A stretch of DNA of 64,000 nucleotides from Serratia fonticola. Lineage in GTDB: Bacteria > Pseudomonadota > Gammaproteobacteria > Enterobacterales > Enterobacteriaceae. Positions within the stretch are counted from its first letter, which is position 1; each line of letters starts with the position of its first letter. A program made the position numbers and the translations under genes. This document shows positions 16,671-25,923 of the stretch, one piece after another. The stretch spans positions 4,464,001-4,528,000 of the forward strand of contig NZ_VFMK01000001.1 in the NCBI RefSeq assembly GCF_006715025.1. Direction: 5' to 3'. Below the pieces are notes generated by a model that saw only the letters and a list, made by a program, of their open reading frames with translations, ran no database searches and was not told the DNA's origin.

Positions 16671-17240
16671 ATGTTCAGCGAAAGCAAAACAGCTCAAATG
16701 GCTGGTTACCTGTTGCTTAAACGTGGCGGGCGCATGGCATACATCAAGCTCATGAAATTGTTATACCTTTCCGATCGCGAGTACATGCTAACATACGGTG
16801 ACTCAATGACTGGAGACCGTGCTGTATCAATGGATAATGGTCCAGTACTTTCCAAAACCTATGACTTGTTAAAGTCAGGCAGCCCAGAAGAAGAATCTCC
16901 TTGGGGTGAATGGATTGCAGGCGAAAGGAATTTCGAGGTATCAATCAAGAAACAAGTGCGTGGTCTCAATGATGAAGACGCATTTGATGAGCTTAGCAAG
17001 GCCGACATCAGGATACTGGATAAAGTGTTCGCTGAGTTTGGTAAGTACAAACGCTTCGATTTGTGCGAGCATACTCACAAGATGTGCCCTGAATGGCAAG
17101 ATCCGCATGGTTCTTCAGTTCCAATTAACCCCAAAGCCATTTTTATGGCAGGAGGAAAAACGGAAGAAGAAGCTGAAATGCTGATTGAGCGGATGCGTGA
17201 GCGCGGATTTATTCAACAATTTAGCGCTCAACTGTCATGA
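16671..17240 (+). CDS. Panacea/SocA-like (DUF4065) domain protein, probable antitoxin
   Basis: Product 189 aa. MAYIKLMKLLYLSDREYMLT, GDRAVSMDNGPVLSKTYDLL and the C-terminal VFAEFGKYKRFDLCEHTHKM are the core of the Panacea (SocA/GepA, DUF4065) domain. Panacea proteins are a versatile class of antitoxins that neutralise unrelated toxins encoded next to them. Strong SD (GGAGG) and a sigma-70 promoter with an operator-like repeat lie upstream. Its stop overlaps the start of the following gene by 4 bases, the arrangement seen in panAT operons. Confidence 0.85.
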   Translation: MFSESKTAQMAGYLLLKRGGRMAYIKLMKLLYLSDREYMLTYGDSMTGDRAVSMDNGPVLSKTYDLLKSGSPEEESPWGEWIAGERNFEVSIKKQVRGLNDEDAFDELSKADIRILDKVFAEFGKYKRFDLCEHTHKMCPEWQDPHGSSVPINPKAIFMAGGKTEEEAEMLIERMRERGFIQQFSAQLS

Positions 17241-17641
17241 CAATATACTCACCATACAGGAAAGGCACCGTGTTAGCTCCTGTTGGTGGGTCTAATCACC
17301 TGCACGTTATCTGTAACGATCCTGTTCACTATCCTATTAACGGCTGTGATTGTGTTCTTGTTGTAAACATCACTACGGTCTATCCTCCTCCAGCAATGTA
17401 CGACCCGGCCTGTATTCTACATAATGGCGAACATCCATTCATAACCCATGATAGCTACGTATTTTATGCAGATGCTATAATTTGGAAGGTACCTAACGTA
17501 ATATCACGTCAGCAAAGTGGAGAGTTAATTCCAAAACCTGACATGGATGAAGCAATATTCCAGAAAATTATTTTAGGGTTTGAAGCATCTGACTTCACAC
17601 TGCCAAGAATCAAGAAATTCGCCAGGACATATTGCAATTAA
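17237..17641 (+). CDS. Unknown protein coupled to the Panacea antitoxin, candidate toxin
   Basis: Product 134 aa. The pattern is beta-rich: YRKGTVLAPVGGSNHLHVIC, CDCVLVVNITTVYPPP, CILHNGEHPFITHDSYVFYA and a helical C-terminus. That would suit a small SH3-like barrel as in PemK/MazF or nucleic-acid-binding proteins, but I cannot assign a known family. The ATGA overlap with the Panacea gene suggests that the two act as a pair. No signal peptide or membrane segment is seen, so it is cytoplasmic. Confidence 0.6.
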   Translation: MTIYSPYRKGTVLAPVGGSNHLHVICNDPVHYPINGCDCVLVVNITTVYPPPAMYDPACILHNGEHPFITHDSYVFYADAIIWKVPNVISRQQSGELIPKPDMDEAIFQKIILGFEASDFTLPRIKKFARTYCN

Positions 17642-17666
17642 TAGGCTTTTACTATTGGTATTTCAT

Positions 17667-18161
17667 ATGGATAGCACACTTTTAGGAGCGTTAATTGGTG
17701 GCGGTTTTGCACTAGCTGGTTCGATTGTTACGGCTGTGGCAACCTATTTAATAACCTCCAGACAAGAAAATAAGAAGTTAATAACGCAAAAGAAAGAAGC
17801 TATTTATATAGCTGTTGAAAATCTAAAAATAGATACAACGTCGCGTTTTACAGCACTTTTAAATATCATTAACGAGCATGATGTAAATTTAGAGCAATTT
17901 CAAAGATATGAACCATCACATCTAGCAAATTTAAATATGCTTATATCTCTTTATTTCAAAGAGTTGAATGAATCTAGAAATAAGATGAATGAGATGCATA
18001 AAGAGCTTAATTCATATTTGATGCAAATTTACTCACCAAAAACCATAATAGATAAAGGGCCTGATTTCAGCGGTGAATTCCTAAGAAATGCGCAATCGCA
18101 ATACAGGCAGTTCATCAAGCATGTTGATGAAATTCAGAAAGTGACAGTTAACATTGATTGA
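17667..18161 (+). CDS. Single-pass membrane protein with coiled-coil tail
   Basis: Product 164 aa from the ATG at 17667; a longer frame from 17580 would overlap the previous gene. The N-terminus holds one glycine-rich membrane helix (LLGALIGGGFALAGSIVTAV, residues about 4-30). It is followed by a charged helical cytoplasmic domain rich in Lys/Glu/Asn (EHDVNLEQFQRYEPSHLANL). The base composition is more AT-rich than the Panacea gene. It follows that pair by 25 bases and may be a third component or an unrelated passenger. Function unknown. Confidence 0.55.
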   Translation: MDSTLLGALIGGGFALAGSIVTAVATYLITSRQENKKLITQKKEAIYIAVENLKIDTTSRFTALLNIINEHDVNLEQFQRYEPSHLANLNMLISLYFKELNESRNKMNEMHKELNSYLMQIYSPKTIIDKGPDFSGEFLRNAQSQYRQFIKHVDEIQKVTVNID

Positions 18162-18245
18162 CAAAGTCCCTCGTGGGGCTTGGCTGGGGTTGATCGGCGT
18201 GGCGGTTGTGGGTAACTTGTGGTGACTTTTACTTGGAGCTGGATC

Positions 18246-18395
18246 ATGAAAACAAAGAACATATGTGCCCCAAAGCGGGACAAGAGCTTAGTAGCGTTGC
18301 CGTGCCCAGCCAAAGGTAATGAGCAGGTTGAGAATGCCACAACCATAGGAATGGCGCGTTATAGCCAGGCAATGCAAGAGCTTGCTAAGTTGTAA
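18246..18395 (+). CDS. Short ORF of 49 aa, possible phage small protein
   Basis: ATG at 18246 is preceded by GGAG with 7-base spacing. The peptide begins MKTKNICAPKRDKSLVALPC and ends in TTIGMARYSQAMQELAKL. A strong terminator begins at its stop codon, supporting a real transcript. Function unknown. Confidence 0.4.
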   Translation: MKTKNICAPKRDKSLVALPCPAKGNEQVENATTIGMARYSQAMQELAKL

Positions 18396-18415
18396 GCCCC
18401 TCGCGGGGCTTTTTG
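18394..18415 (+). terminator. Rho-independent terminator
   Basis: AAGCCCC-TCGC-GGGGCTT followed by TTTT, immediately after the 49-aa ORF. It also separates the plus-strand module from the minus-strand operon on its right. Confidence 0.85.
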
Positions 18416-18471
18416 TCGGATGCTAACTAAACCAACTCGTTTGGTCATGGCATAAACTTTAGACTCGAAAC

Positions 18472-18861
18472 TCAATGGCGCAAAGATACCTCTCGGCATG
18501 AATTCTTATTGGTCAATAGGCTTATCAATAGATCGCCATTCTGTTTGTAATACGAAACACTCACAGTATAAAGATTTTCAAGAAGTGATTTCATGGCTTC
18601 ATTCTTACATACCATAACTTTTACTGGGCTATTATCGTCTGATAAGAACGTCATAATCTCAGCATCATCATTTGATGACAATCTAACATTCAAAAAAACA
18701 CCATAACCTGGTTCTTTCGGTGGAGTTTGTAGCCCCATATAGCCTGTACCAAATGAATTACTTATAAATGGCCTTATCTCTGCCTTAGTAACTTCGTACT
18801 TGATCGCAGCAATTGATATTGCAGGAAGAAGTAAACATATTGACAATAGAAATCTAAACAC
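18472..18861 (-). CDS. Exported small protein of unknown function
   Basis: Product 129 aa with a signal peptide (FRFLLSICLLLPAISIA) and a beta-rich mature part (GYGVFLNVRLSSNDDAEIMT) with two cysteines (MVCKNE, NSCREV). Its start lies only 9 bases after the stop of the 824-aa gene, so it is probably the last gene of that operon. A periplasmic protein made with ejection-like proteins could act in host-entry exclusion or lysis; this is inference. No family recognised. Confidence 0.55.
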   Translation of the reverse strand: MFRFLLSICLLLPAISIAAIKYEVTKAEIRPFISNSFGTGYMGLQTPPKEPGYGVFLNVRLSSNDDAEIMTFLSDDNSPVKVMVCKNEAMKSLLENLYTVSVSYYKQNGDLLISLLTNKNSCREVSLRH

Positions 18862-18870
18862 GCGCTCTCC

Positions 18871-21345
18871 TTACTGCGGCAATCTATCCTGCGGCCGCCA
18901 CCAGTATGTTTGGTTGAACTCTTTCTGTGAGCGTTTCTCCATGCGGCGCAGGTAGCCAGGAGAGAAGTGTTCCTGCATCTGGTTGAAGATCAGGTGATCC
19001 AACACCGCCTTTGTATACCATAGGTTCTGCCCAGGGATAAGCCCTTTGATAAATTTAACGGCATCACCACCCGTCTGCTCTGGTTTACCTTCTACAGCAT
19101 TAAGCGGGATGCCCTGAGCAAATTTAATGGCATCGCCAACAAGCCCAGCCACCGGACCGAGCATTGAAGCTAAGGCATCAGACCCGTACTTAGTGTGGTT
19201 AGAAAAGAAAAAGTCCCCGTAAAGTCCGAGGCCTCCGCCTTTTAGCATCGCATTCATCCAGAACTTAAATGATTGGTCGCCAAAAGCTTCACGAGGGTTT
19301 TTACCCGCAATCATGTCGCTGATCTGCTGAGACATGGCCCCCAAGATCGTCGTGCTGGCCAAAAACGTCGCGAGGTACGCTGCGCGCCCGCCGGCGGACG
19401 GCATGTTCAATGCTCGTGACCAGTGACGCATCATTACCGAGATCGGGAATGATTTAAACAGGAACAGGCTGCGCCATAGTTCCCCATGTGCAGTGCCGCG
19501 TTGCACACCCGCACCAGCGATCATGCGCTCCCGCGCTCCAGGCGAGATCACCGCCATATCAACCTCTTCGGAAACAGTAGCGAGAAGCTTGCGCATCGCC
19601 TCGAACTTCACTCGATCAGGGTTGCCAAATGCCTCTAGTTTTTCGTTTGGAATACGCATAATGCTTTCCGGGGTTAGCATGGTTGTATTGCCGTTTCCCC
19701 AATCCTCTTGTTCGGCCAGGCGCCAAATGCTCCAGTCGCGATCTGTAATCCCTTTACTTTTGAGGATCCGGCCATCATCAGCAGCGATTTTTCCAAGGTT
19801 GCCATGCTGACGCACCAGGTTACCAACGCCGCCCATCATGGTTACACCATACGCACGTTTATGAGCATCAGACCAGGCTGACAAGCCACTGGCACGCATT
19901 ACTGCGTTAGCCGTCCAGCGCGACGCAGACGGACCCATGTTGTCTGTCGCCCAGCGGTTCACGCTGCCGATCAGGGTTTCCATCGACAGGCCGGCTCCCC
20001 GAGCAAGCCGCAGCTCTTCTTTGTTCGCCGGGTTCATGGCTGCCAACTGGTTACGCAACAGCTGCGCCATGGGCAGATTGTTCACTTTGGCTGTAAGGTA
20101 CATTGTGCCGTTATCAGAAAGTGAAGAGATCAGCGCTGAACCGAGCCGCGTTGCAACAAGCCAGTTTCTGACGTTATCTGACCAGCGCGCGATATGTGGG
20201 TTTGCGATGGGTTGTGTTTTCCCAGCGACAAAGTTGTAAAGGCTTTCGGTACTGTTGCGGAGACGATTAATACGACCGGCCCGCTGCGGGGTTTCCTTAG
20301 CTGTTTCGCTGGTTAGTTGATCAAGTAGCGAACGGAATACATGATCGGGGTTAGGTCCGTAGGTTTCCACCAACGCGATGTCTTTGCTGATGCCATCAAT
20401 GTGATTTACCAAAATGTCCCACATCGATTTTTCGCCAAAGCGCTGCTGATATTCGAGATAGGTCTCAGCGTCACGAAAATGAATTTGCCGTTCCGCACCA
20501 CCCCGATTCGCACGTGCGCCAGAAATGCGCAGACCACTGTCGCCCAGCTTGTTCATACCACCAGTAGCGATCGTTTTGTAGGACTCACCCAGGAACGCGG
20601 CAAGCTCCGCATCATTCATCATCTCGCCGTTTTCTTTCACATATTTGTTGCGGTCGAGTTTCCCCACAACAAAGCCAACCCATTCATCTTGTGACGCCTT
20701 GCCCACCTTCTCCATGGAATGATGCTGCGGCAGCCCCCAATCTTCCAGAAACCCTACATCGCCGCCGGCATCGTTGAAGCGCTGGCGCAATAGCTCCGCA
20801 ACGCGGCGCCACGCTTCAGCGCCTCTTTTCGCCCGCTGATTCCCAGTTTCCTGCCCGCGCATCTCGTAGACCAGATCACGCACGCCTTGATTGTCCTCGA
20901 ACAGTTGGAAGAAACGTGGATCGATAGCTTCGAAAAGCTCCTCCAACTGGCTAAGAGCATAATCTCGGGTTGCCTTGGTTCTCGACTCAACGGAAAGAAA
21001 ATTAGCCTTGCCGTCCGCGTGAAAAGCTATGGTGCGGTTTAGTGCCTCGAGCTTTCCATCCTTGCCCTGGTAGCTGTTGATATAGTTATCAAGGCGCTGG
21101 CGCGCGGCAATGGTTAAGGCTACACGCCGCTTTTTCAGTGCGGCTTCTCGCTGCAATTCGTCGGCCGCCATCTGCCCGGCGCGCTGCATGCGTTCCGCTT
21201 CGCTAAGATTGCGCCATGAGGCTGGATCGTTACGCGCGAGGTTGCGCATATTTTTCACGATGCGATCTTCAATCCCTTTTATTTCTGCAGCGGTAAGCGG
21301 TCGCTGTGATGCGGCGGTGATCGCCTGAATGCATTCGTCTCTCAT
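18871..21345 (-). CDS. Large phage virion/ejection-type protein (824 aa)
   Basis: The protein begins MRDECIQAITAASQRPLTAA and is mostly alpha-helical and charged. It has a hydrophobic stretch near residue 660 (YLATFLASTTILGAMSQQIS) and more apolar helices towards the C-terminus (GGGLGLYGDFFF, SMLGPVAGLVGDAIKFAQG). Large helical proteins with late hydrophobic segments, encoded as a trio, are typical of the internal or ejection proteins of podoviruses (T7 gp15/gp16, P22 gp16 class). No catalytic motif is visible. It is the third gene of the trio, starting 4 bases after the 598-aa gene stop. A tail-fibre or capsid role is not supported. Confidence 0.6.
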   Translation of the reverse strand: MRDECIQAITAASQRPLTAAEIKGIEDRIVKNMRNLARNDPASWRNLSEAERMQRAGQMAADELQREAALKKRRVALTIAARQRLDNYINSYQGKDGKLEALNRTIAFHADGKANFLSVESRTKATRDYALSQLEELFEAIDPRFFQLFEDNQGVRDLVYEMRGQETGNQRAKRGAEAWRRVAELLRQRFNDAGGDVGFLEDWGLPQHHSMEKVGKASQDEWVGFVVGKLDRNKYVKENGEMMNDAELAAFLGESYKTIATGGMNKLGDSGLRISGARANRGGAERQIHFRDAETYLEYQQRFGEKSMWDILVNHIDGISKDIALVETYGPNPDHVFRSLLDQLTSETAKETPQRAGRINRLRNSTESLYNFVAGKTQPIANPHIARWSDNVRNWLVATRLGSALISSLSDNGTMYLTAKVNNLPMAQLLRNQLAAMNPANKEELRLARGAGLSMETLIGSVNRWATDNMGPSASRWTANAVMRASGLSAWSDAHKRAYGVTMMGGVGNLVRQHGNLGKIAADDGRILKSKGITDRDWSIWRLAEQEDWGNGNTTMLTPESIMRIPNEKLEAFGNPDRVKFEAMRKLLATVSEEVDMAVISPGARERMIAGAGVQRGTAHGELWRSLFLFKSFPISVMMRHWSRALNMPSAGGRAAYLATFLASTTILGAMSQQISDMIAGKNPREAFGDQSFKFWMNAMLKGGGLGLYGDFFFSNHTKYGSDALASMLGPVAGLVGDAIKFAQGIPLNAVEGKPEQTGGDAVKFIKGLIPGQNLWYTKAVLDHLIFNQMQEHFSPGYLRRMEKRSQKEFNQTYWWRPQDRLPQ

Positions 21346-21349
21346 AAAA

Positions 21350-23146
21350 TTATTTCCTCAGGAAGCAGCTCACGGCCACATCAAATAAATTAGCGTCATG
21401 CTTGGCATGGGCAACATCGCGATCGGCCTCAGCCATAAGATCGGCAGCCCTTACAATAGTTGTACTATCGTCTGCATTTACAACATGAACCTGCAGATCT
21501 GGATTTTCAGCAACGGTCCGTTCTGCATCACGAATGTCTGCTTCAACACTGGTCGTTTCGTCGCCACCACGGATAGCCCTCTCTACTGAGGCAATCTCAT
21601 CCTGCTGGATCTGCTGCCGAGACCTTGGCTTTGGAGTAGAGAAAAAAGCCAATCCAATGCTTTCTGTCTGTTCTTGCTCTTGTCGCCTACGCTCAAGTGT
21701 TGATCGCGCGTCATAGAATCGCCCCCCAGGGGAACTATCAGTAAGTCGTGATTGACGAGTGGCAATGTCAGAGCGTAACGAGTCGATTTCGCGCGTAAGA
21801 CTCTGTAATTCACCTTGACGTAGTTTGCGCATTTCTGCCAACTTTCGCCCGCTTCCTGTCAGCGGCTGATCATGTAAGCGCTGGAGAGCCGCCTCTGCCT
21901 GATTGGCGCGGTATGAGAGATCGTTTATTTCACGTGATAATGCCTGTCGTTCGCCGCGAGGAATAACTTGTGATGCCAGTTCAGAGAGTTCAGCGCCTTC
22001 CATTGCTCGAACGGCAGCACCATCATCAACAAGCCCTAACGCTTCACGAACAGAAAGCGATGCCATATCTACGCGGGGTGTTTTTTGTAAAAACTGCGCA
22101 CCATCGAGCACTGCGCCAACGTCAACAGGATTACCGGTAAGAACGTCAGCCATTGCTTTATTCATGGCGTTATAGTGCGCATTGCGGGAAAGCACACTGA
22201 CGGGAACACCCGGTGAAACCGTGACCTCATAATTGAGGTGTGAGCTGGTTGTCAGTGCTGCTGATACCTCATCTGATGTGACGGTGCGCGTAGGGATGCT
22301 TTCACCACGGCTATTGATAAAGCGGCCAAGACCGCCGAATGCAATACCTAACACCGCATCTGTTGCCAGCGCTTGACTGTCAAAAACATCATATTGCCTA
22401 GCCATATCTTCATAGCCGCCACGCCTTAGAATCTCTGCGGATAGGCCACGCTGAGCCATTCCCATCGTAACGTTGGATCCTGCAGCATAGAAAATATCAG
22501 GTGCAGCTCTGGCAACGGAACCGGCCATAATGCCCGCCCGACCGGCTCCAGAAAGCGCAGCCCCAATCCCTTCGAAAACTGCACCACCCGCACGTAAACC
22601 AAGCGACATTGGAAGTACGGCGCCCAACCCTGCAGTGCCACCTGTTACCAGTGCTTTTTCTACAGCGGTGCCATAATCAACACCGTCAGCGCGGGATTTC
22701 TCGTAATCAGAAAAACCCTGCAATGCCCCAACCGTTGCCGCTGCGCCTGGTAAACCGCCCATTACAGAACCGGCAACAGCCTGGCCACCAACCTCAGCAA
22801 GAGAGAACAACACTTGTCCGGCTGTGCCAGTGGTACCACGATCGGGGGTTAATGCTCTTACTTGCTGTTCTGCAAGTTTACGTTGCTCTTTGATGAAAGT
22901 TTCGGATGTGTCGTTAATACCAAAGGTGTCATTTACAGCACGCGCGACGGGAGAAATAACAGCATCAACACCAGCCCATGCGACTTGATCGGCTTGCGTT
23001 ACGCCAGCGTATAACCCTTTGAATGGCGCGGTAAATGCACCATCAAAAAAATCAGCATCAGATCGCTTACTCAAACCTATTGGATTTTCGGCTGCAAAGG
23101 CTAGCTCCCGGTTTTGTTGAGAAGGGTTAAACCCAAAATAACTCAT
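21350..23146 (-). CDS. Large phage ejection-type protein (598 aa)
   Basis: MSYFGFNPSQQNRELAFAAE starts a protein whose first half is rich in Gly/Ala hydrophobic segments, residues about 110-240 (LFSLAEVGGQAVAGSVMGGL, GGTAGLGAVLPMSLGLRAGG), able to insert into membranes. The second half is long charged coiled coil (EAALQRLHDQPLTGSGRKLA, then LTREIDSLRSDIATRQSRLT). This fits a DNA-ejection protein that forms part of a trans-envelope channel. The start overlaps the 847-aa gene stop by 4 bases. No portal or capsid genes flank it. Confidence 0.6.
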   Translation of the reverse strand: MSYFGFNPSQQNRELAFAAENPIGLSKRSDADFFDGAFTAPFKGLYAGVTQADQVAWAGVDAVISPVARAVNDTFGINDTSETFIKEQRKLAEQQVRALTPDRGTTGTAGQVLFSLAEVGGQAVAGSVMGGLPGAAATVGALQGFSDYEKSRADGVDYGTAVEKALVTGGTAGLGAVLPMSLGLRAGGAVFEGIGAALSGAGRAGIMAGSVARAAPDIFYAAGSNVTMGMAQRGLSAEILRRGGYEDMARQYDVFDSQALATDAVLGIAFGGLGRFINSRGESIPTRTVTSDEVSAALTTSSHLNYEVTVSPGVPVSVLSRNAHYNAMNKAMADVLTGNPVDVGAVLDGAQFLQKTPRVDMASLSVREALGLVDDGAAVRAMEGAELSELASQVIPRGERQALSREINDLSYRANQAEAALQRLHDQPLTGSGRKLAEMRKLRQGELQSLTREIDSLRSDIATRQSRLTDSSPGGRFYDARSTLERRRQEQEQTESIGLAFFSTPKPRSRQQIQQDEIASVERAIRGGDETTSVEADIRDAERTVAENPDLQVHVVNADDSTTIVRAADLMAEADRDVAHAKHDANLFDVAVSCFLRK

Positions 23147-25686
23147 TCTGGTATTCCCCCTTTACCAAGCCTTACGCGATCAGCATTCAATCGAAGCACC
23201 ACAGGGTTTCCATCATTTCCAATAAGATACCCACCACCAAGTTTTATTAGGTATTGGCTATCGCCGTAGCTTTGTAGACCATATTGACCAGGAGGCGCTT
23301 TAATGCCAGCGTCTACAACTTGATTTTTCCATGCCCTATCTACTTCGCTATCAAACTGGCTTTCTGACATCCCCCAAGGCAGTAAAACATCCCCTTGCCC
23401 GTTATAGTCATAAACCCCACCAGTTGCGGCATTTATCGCCTGCTTCCATGCATTACTGTCGTAATCACCTGAAAAGGTGCCTTTGCGAACCATTAACCCC
23501 GCGTAATAATCCTTTGCAACCTCATACGCCTGCGCTGCACCAATGGCATCACCGGCAAATGCACTGCCAACCTTTTTGTCAAAATCGGGGCGTAAGTCCG
23601 TATCCTTTGGAAGCAGGATGCCTTTGGTTTCATTAACGAAACCATTGATATTGCTCTTGATCCCCTTTCTCGCATTGGCACCTTCAATTATTGTTTTAGC
23701 CGCCTGATCAGGGCTAACCATCGTGTCAGAGACTAACCCCCAACCCCACCCAGATTTAGCAACCACGTTACTACTCTTACCCATGATTGCCCCGGCCACT
23801 GCTGCGGATGGAGCATAGTTACTGATCTGCTGCATGGCTGCGGAATACTCCGCGCCAGTACCTAGGCCCTGCCGCATCAAATCAAGATAGGCTACAGCCT
23901 GAGTGGATGGATCATTAACCAGCATATCGCCAAGTTGAGCAGCCTCCTGCTTTGAGAAGATTGTTAACGGTGTTCCGAATTGCCGTGATACCTGCGCTGC
24001 GGATGAAGCACGGCTAACAAAGTCTTTTTTCAGAGATGCGGGGTTGCCGATATTAACGGGGTCAACTTGCCTTAAATCAGTTGCATACTGGATAGGATCG
24101 GCCATCCTTGCTTTATTTACCGTGTTCACAGCTTGGGCTAAGATACGTTGACGCTTTGATGCTGCATCAAACCCATCACCAGGCACCGGCTCACGCATGG
24201 TTAATAGGTCCTGCTGCGCTGTAAATGACAACTTCTGCACAGCAGCAATATCAGAACCAAGCTGTTGAGTATCTCGAAATTGCTCGTATGCCATTGGCCC
24301 GTTACGCTCACCGTAAGCAGTGATGAACTCACCCAACTTTGGTGGGTTAGGTGCTTCCTTACCCATCAAGTAAGCGGCCTCCGCATCCTTGACACGCAAC
24401 TCCAGCCCAACGCGATATTCTGATTGATACTGATTCCGCATCGATTGCATTTGACCGAGGTAAGAAGCCTGATCTGCTGGGCTAGACATATCGAAAGCAA
24501 GATCTCCAGTACGCCTCTTGGAACTTGGCAGTGCTATTATTCCAAGCGCGGCGCTGACGCCGTTATTAATCTGATCGGCGCTGATATTACTGGCACCCTC
24601 TTTACCGTTCTCCTGCCGAATTATCCCGGCACACAGCTCGGCCAGCGTGCGCGGGTTGGTTACATCGATCTGGTCATTAGCACCTACGCCGAGCCGAGCG
24701 CAAATAGCTTTGATGTAGGCATCTGTTTCATTCTCTTTTGGTGGTGCCCACCGTGTAATTATCCCGCCAACAGTATCCAGACCGTGCAGCCTGTTGTATG
24801 ACAGCAGGTTTTTGCCCAGGGCGCGGATACCATGCTCCGGAGTTTCGAATGTGGCAAAGCGCCCATCACTACCAGTCTGCCCTTCCCATGGATTTTCCTT
24901 ACTGGCTTCGATGTTGCCTGGGTTGTTGTTACGCAGGCCACGCGCCGCTGACGAATTGCCATGCGCAGAGAAACGAGGAACGCCACCGCGATCAGACGGT
25001 TCACCATTGCGATCAATGTACTGCTGGAATTTACCGGATGCTACACGGGCATGAAGGACGCCACGCCCCAGGCTTTCACGATAATCATTCCAGTTTGATT
25101 CGATCTCTTCGTCACTCTGGCCGTGCGCTCTGCCGTAGGAAACAATCTGCTGCCCACCAAGAGAGAGGGAACTCTCGACTATTTCATGGTTATCGTAGTT
25201 GTCCCGCGCCTGGCGTACCTGATTAGTGAGCATCCCTTGTTGCTGACCTACTTCAAACTGTTGGCGCTGGCCAACCTCATACTGACGTGCGCGCTTGGCG
25301 AGAGGCTTTCCAGCTATTTCAAACTGGTTTCTAAATTGATCTTTAACAGGCCCGTTAGGGAGAGAATTAAAAGCGTCTGTCGCCATAGCGCTTAATTTTC
25401 TGGCAACCTCATCTCCCTGGCCGATAGCATTGGCACCCTGCTTTGTGATCAGGCCGGTCTGCGGGTTGTTGATCAGGTCATCAGCATCGGTCTGGAATTT
25501 AACCAGCCTATCCTGAGCAAATGCCAGATCCTGCTTTTCTTTCTCCTGGCCAATAGCCTGTATGTAGCTGTTGCCAGTTTGAGCGAGTTGCTCACCAAGC
25601 CCCTGCTGTGGCAATCGCAGATTGACGTTGTTGACCGGTGCCATTTCTGGTGCGGTCTGTCGTTGTGAAATCGGTACTGTTGGCAT
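23143..25686 (-). CDS. Large phage ejection-type protein with a P5-like muralytic domain (847 aa)
   Basis: The first ~230 residues are glutamine-rich helical coiled coil. Residues about 249-360 form an inserted domain beginning ARGLRNNNPGNIEASKENPW, with FATFETPEHGIRALGKNLLS and GGIITRWAPPKENETDAYIK. This is the pattern annotated as structural protein P5 and as peptidoglycan-hydrolase-like in many virion proteins. The remaining ~480 residues are helical again (KRQRILAQAVNTVNKARMAD). A wall-degrading domain inside a long helical virion protein matches T7 gp16-type ejection proteins. It is the first large gene of the minus-strand operon. Confidence 0.65.
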   Translation of the reverse strand: MPTVPISQRQTAPEMAPVNNVNLRLPQQGLGEQLAQTGNSYIQAIGQEKEKQDLAFAQDRLVKFQTDADDLINNPQTGLITKQGANAIGQGDEVARKLSAMATDAFNSLPNGPVKDQFRNQFEIAGKPLAKRARQYEVGQRQQFEVGQQQGMLTNQVRQARDNYDNHEIVESSLSLGGQQIVSYGRAHGQSDEEIESNWNDYRESLGRGVLHARVASGKFQQYIDRNGEPSDRGGVPRFSAHGNSSAARGLRNNNPGNIEASKENPWEGQTGSDGRFATFETPEHGIRALGKNLLSYNRLHGLDTVGGIITRWAPPKENETDAYIKAICARLGVGANDQIDVTNPRTLAELCAGIIRQENGKEGASNISADQINNGVSAALGIIALPSSKRRTGDLAFDMSSPADQASYLGQMQSMRNQYQSEYRVGLELRVKDAEAAYLMGKEAPNPPKLGEFITAYGERNGPMAYEQFRDTQQLGSDIAAVQKLSFTAQQDLLTMREPVPGDGFDAASKRQRILAQAVNTVNKARMADPIQYATDLRQVDPVNIGNPASLKKDFVSRASSAAQVSRQFGTPLTIFSKQEAAQLGDMLVNDPSTQAVAYLDLMRQGLGTGAEYSAAMQQISNYAPSAAVAGAIMGKSSNVVAKSGWGWGLVSDTMVSPDQAAKTIIEGANARKGIKSNINGFVNETKGILLPKDTDLRPDFDKKVGSAFAGDAIGAAQAYEVAKDYYAGLMVRKGTFSGDYDSNAWKQAINAATGGVYDYNGQGDVLLPWGMSESQFDSEVDRAWKNQVVDAGIKAPPGQYGLQSYGDSQYLIKLGGGYLIGNDGNPVVLRLNADRVRLGKGGIPE

Positions 25687-25690
25687 GGAG

Positions 25691-25864
25691 TTATTCTCCT
25701 ACTTGCTGTAATGCTTTGCGGATGAGGCCGCGGGCGATGTCTTGGAGGGATGGCGCAACACCAAGGGGGGATTTACTGCGCTCCTGCTCTTGAAGGCGTT
25801 TCATCGCCTCAACGCAGTCATGCTCGATAAGTATTGGTTTAGGGTTAAAGCGGGTATTTTTCAT
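25691..25864 (-). CDS. Small basic/helical protein ahead of the ejection-type operon, possible ribbon-helix-helix regulator
   Basis: Product 57 aa from the ATG at 25864 (MKNTRFNPKPILIEHDCVEA), with GGGA 8 bases upstream; a longer frame to 25939 lacks a ribosome-binding site. A short strand (PILIEHD) followed by two helices (EAMKRLQEQERS, SLQDIARGLIRKALQQ) resembles ribbon-helix-helix repressors. It is the first gene of the unit, 4 bases before the 847-aa start, and might control the operon. The RHH assignment is tentative. Confidence 0.5.
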   Translation of the reverse strand: MKNTRFNPKPILIEHDCVEAMKRLQEQERSKSPLGVAPSLQDIARGLIRKALQQVGE

Positions 25865-25895
25865 GTATGCATTCCCATCGCTGGTTATGCATACA

Positions 25896-25923
25896 ATGAT
25901 ACTCCAGACCAAAAAACACGCAA
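25896..25923 (-). promoter_or_regulatory. Probable sigma-70 promoter of the ejection-type operon
   Basis: On the minus strand TTGCGT (25923-25918) and TATCAT (25901-25896) are 16 bp apart, about 30 bases before the ATG at 25864, within a very AT-rich region (25.90-26.05 kb). Confidence 0.45.
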
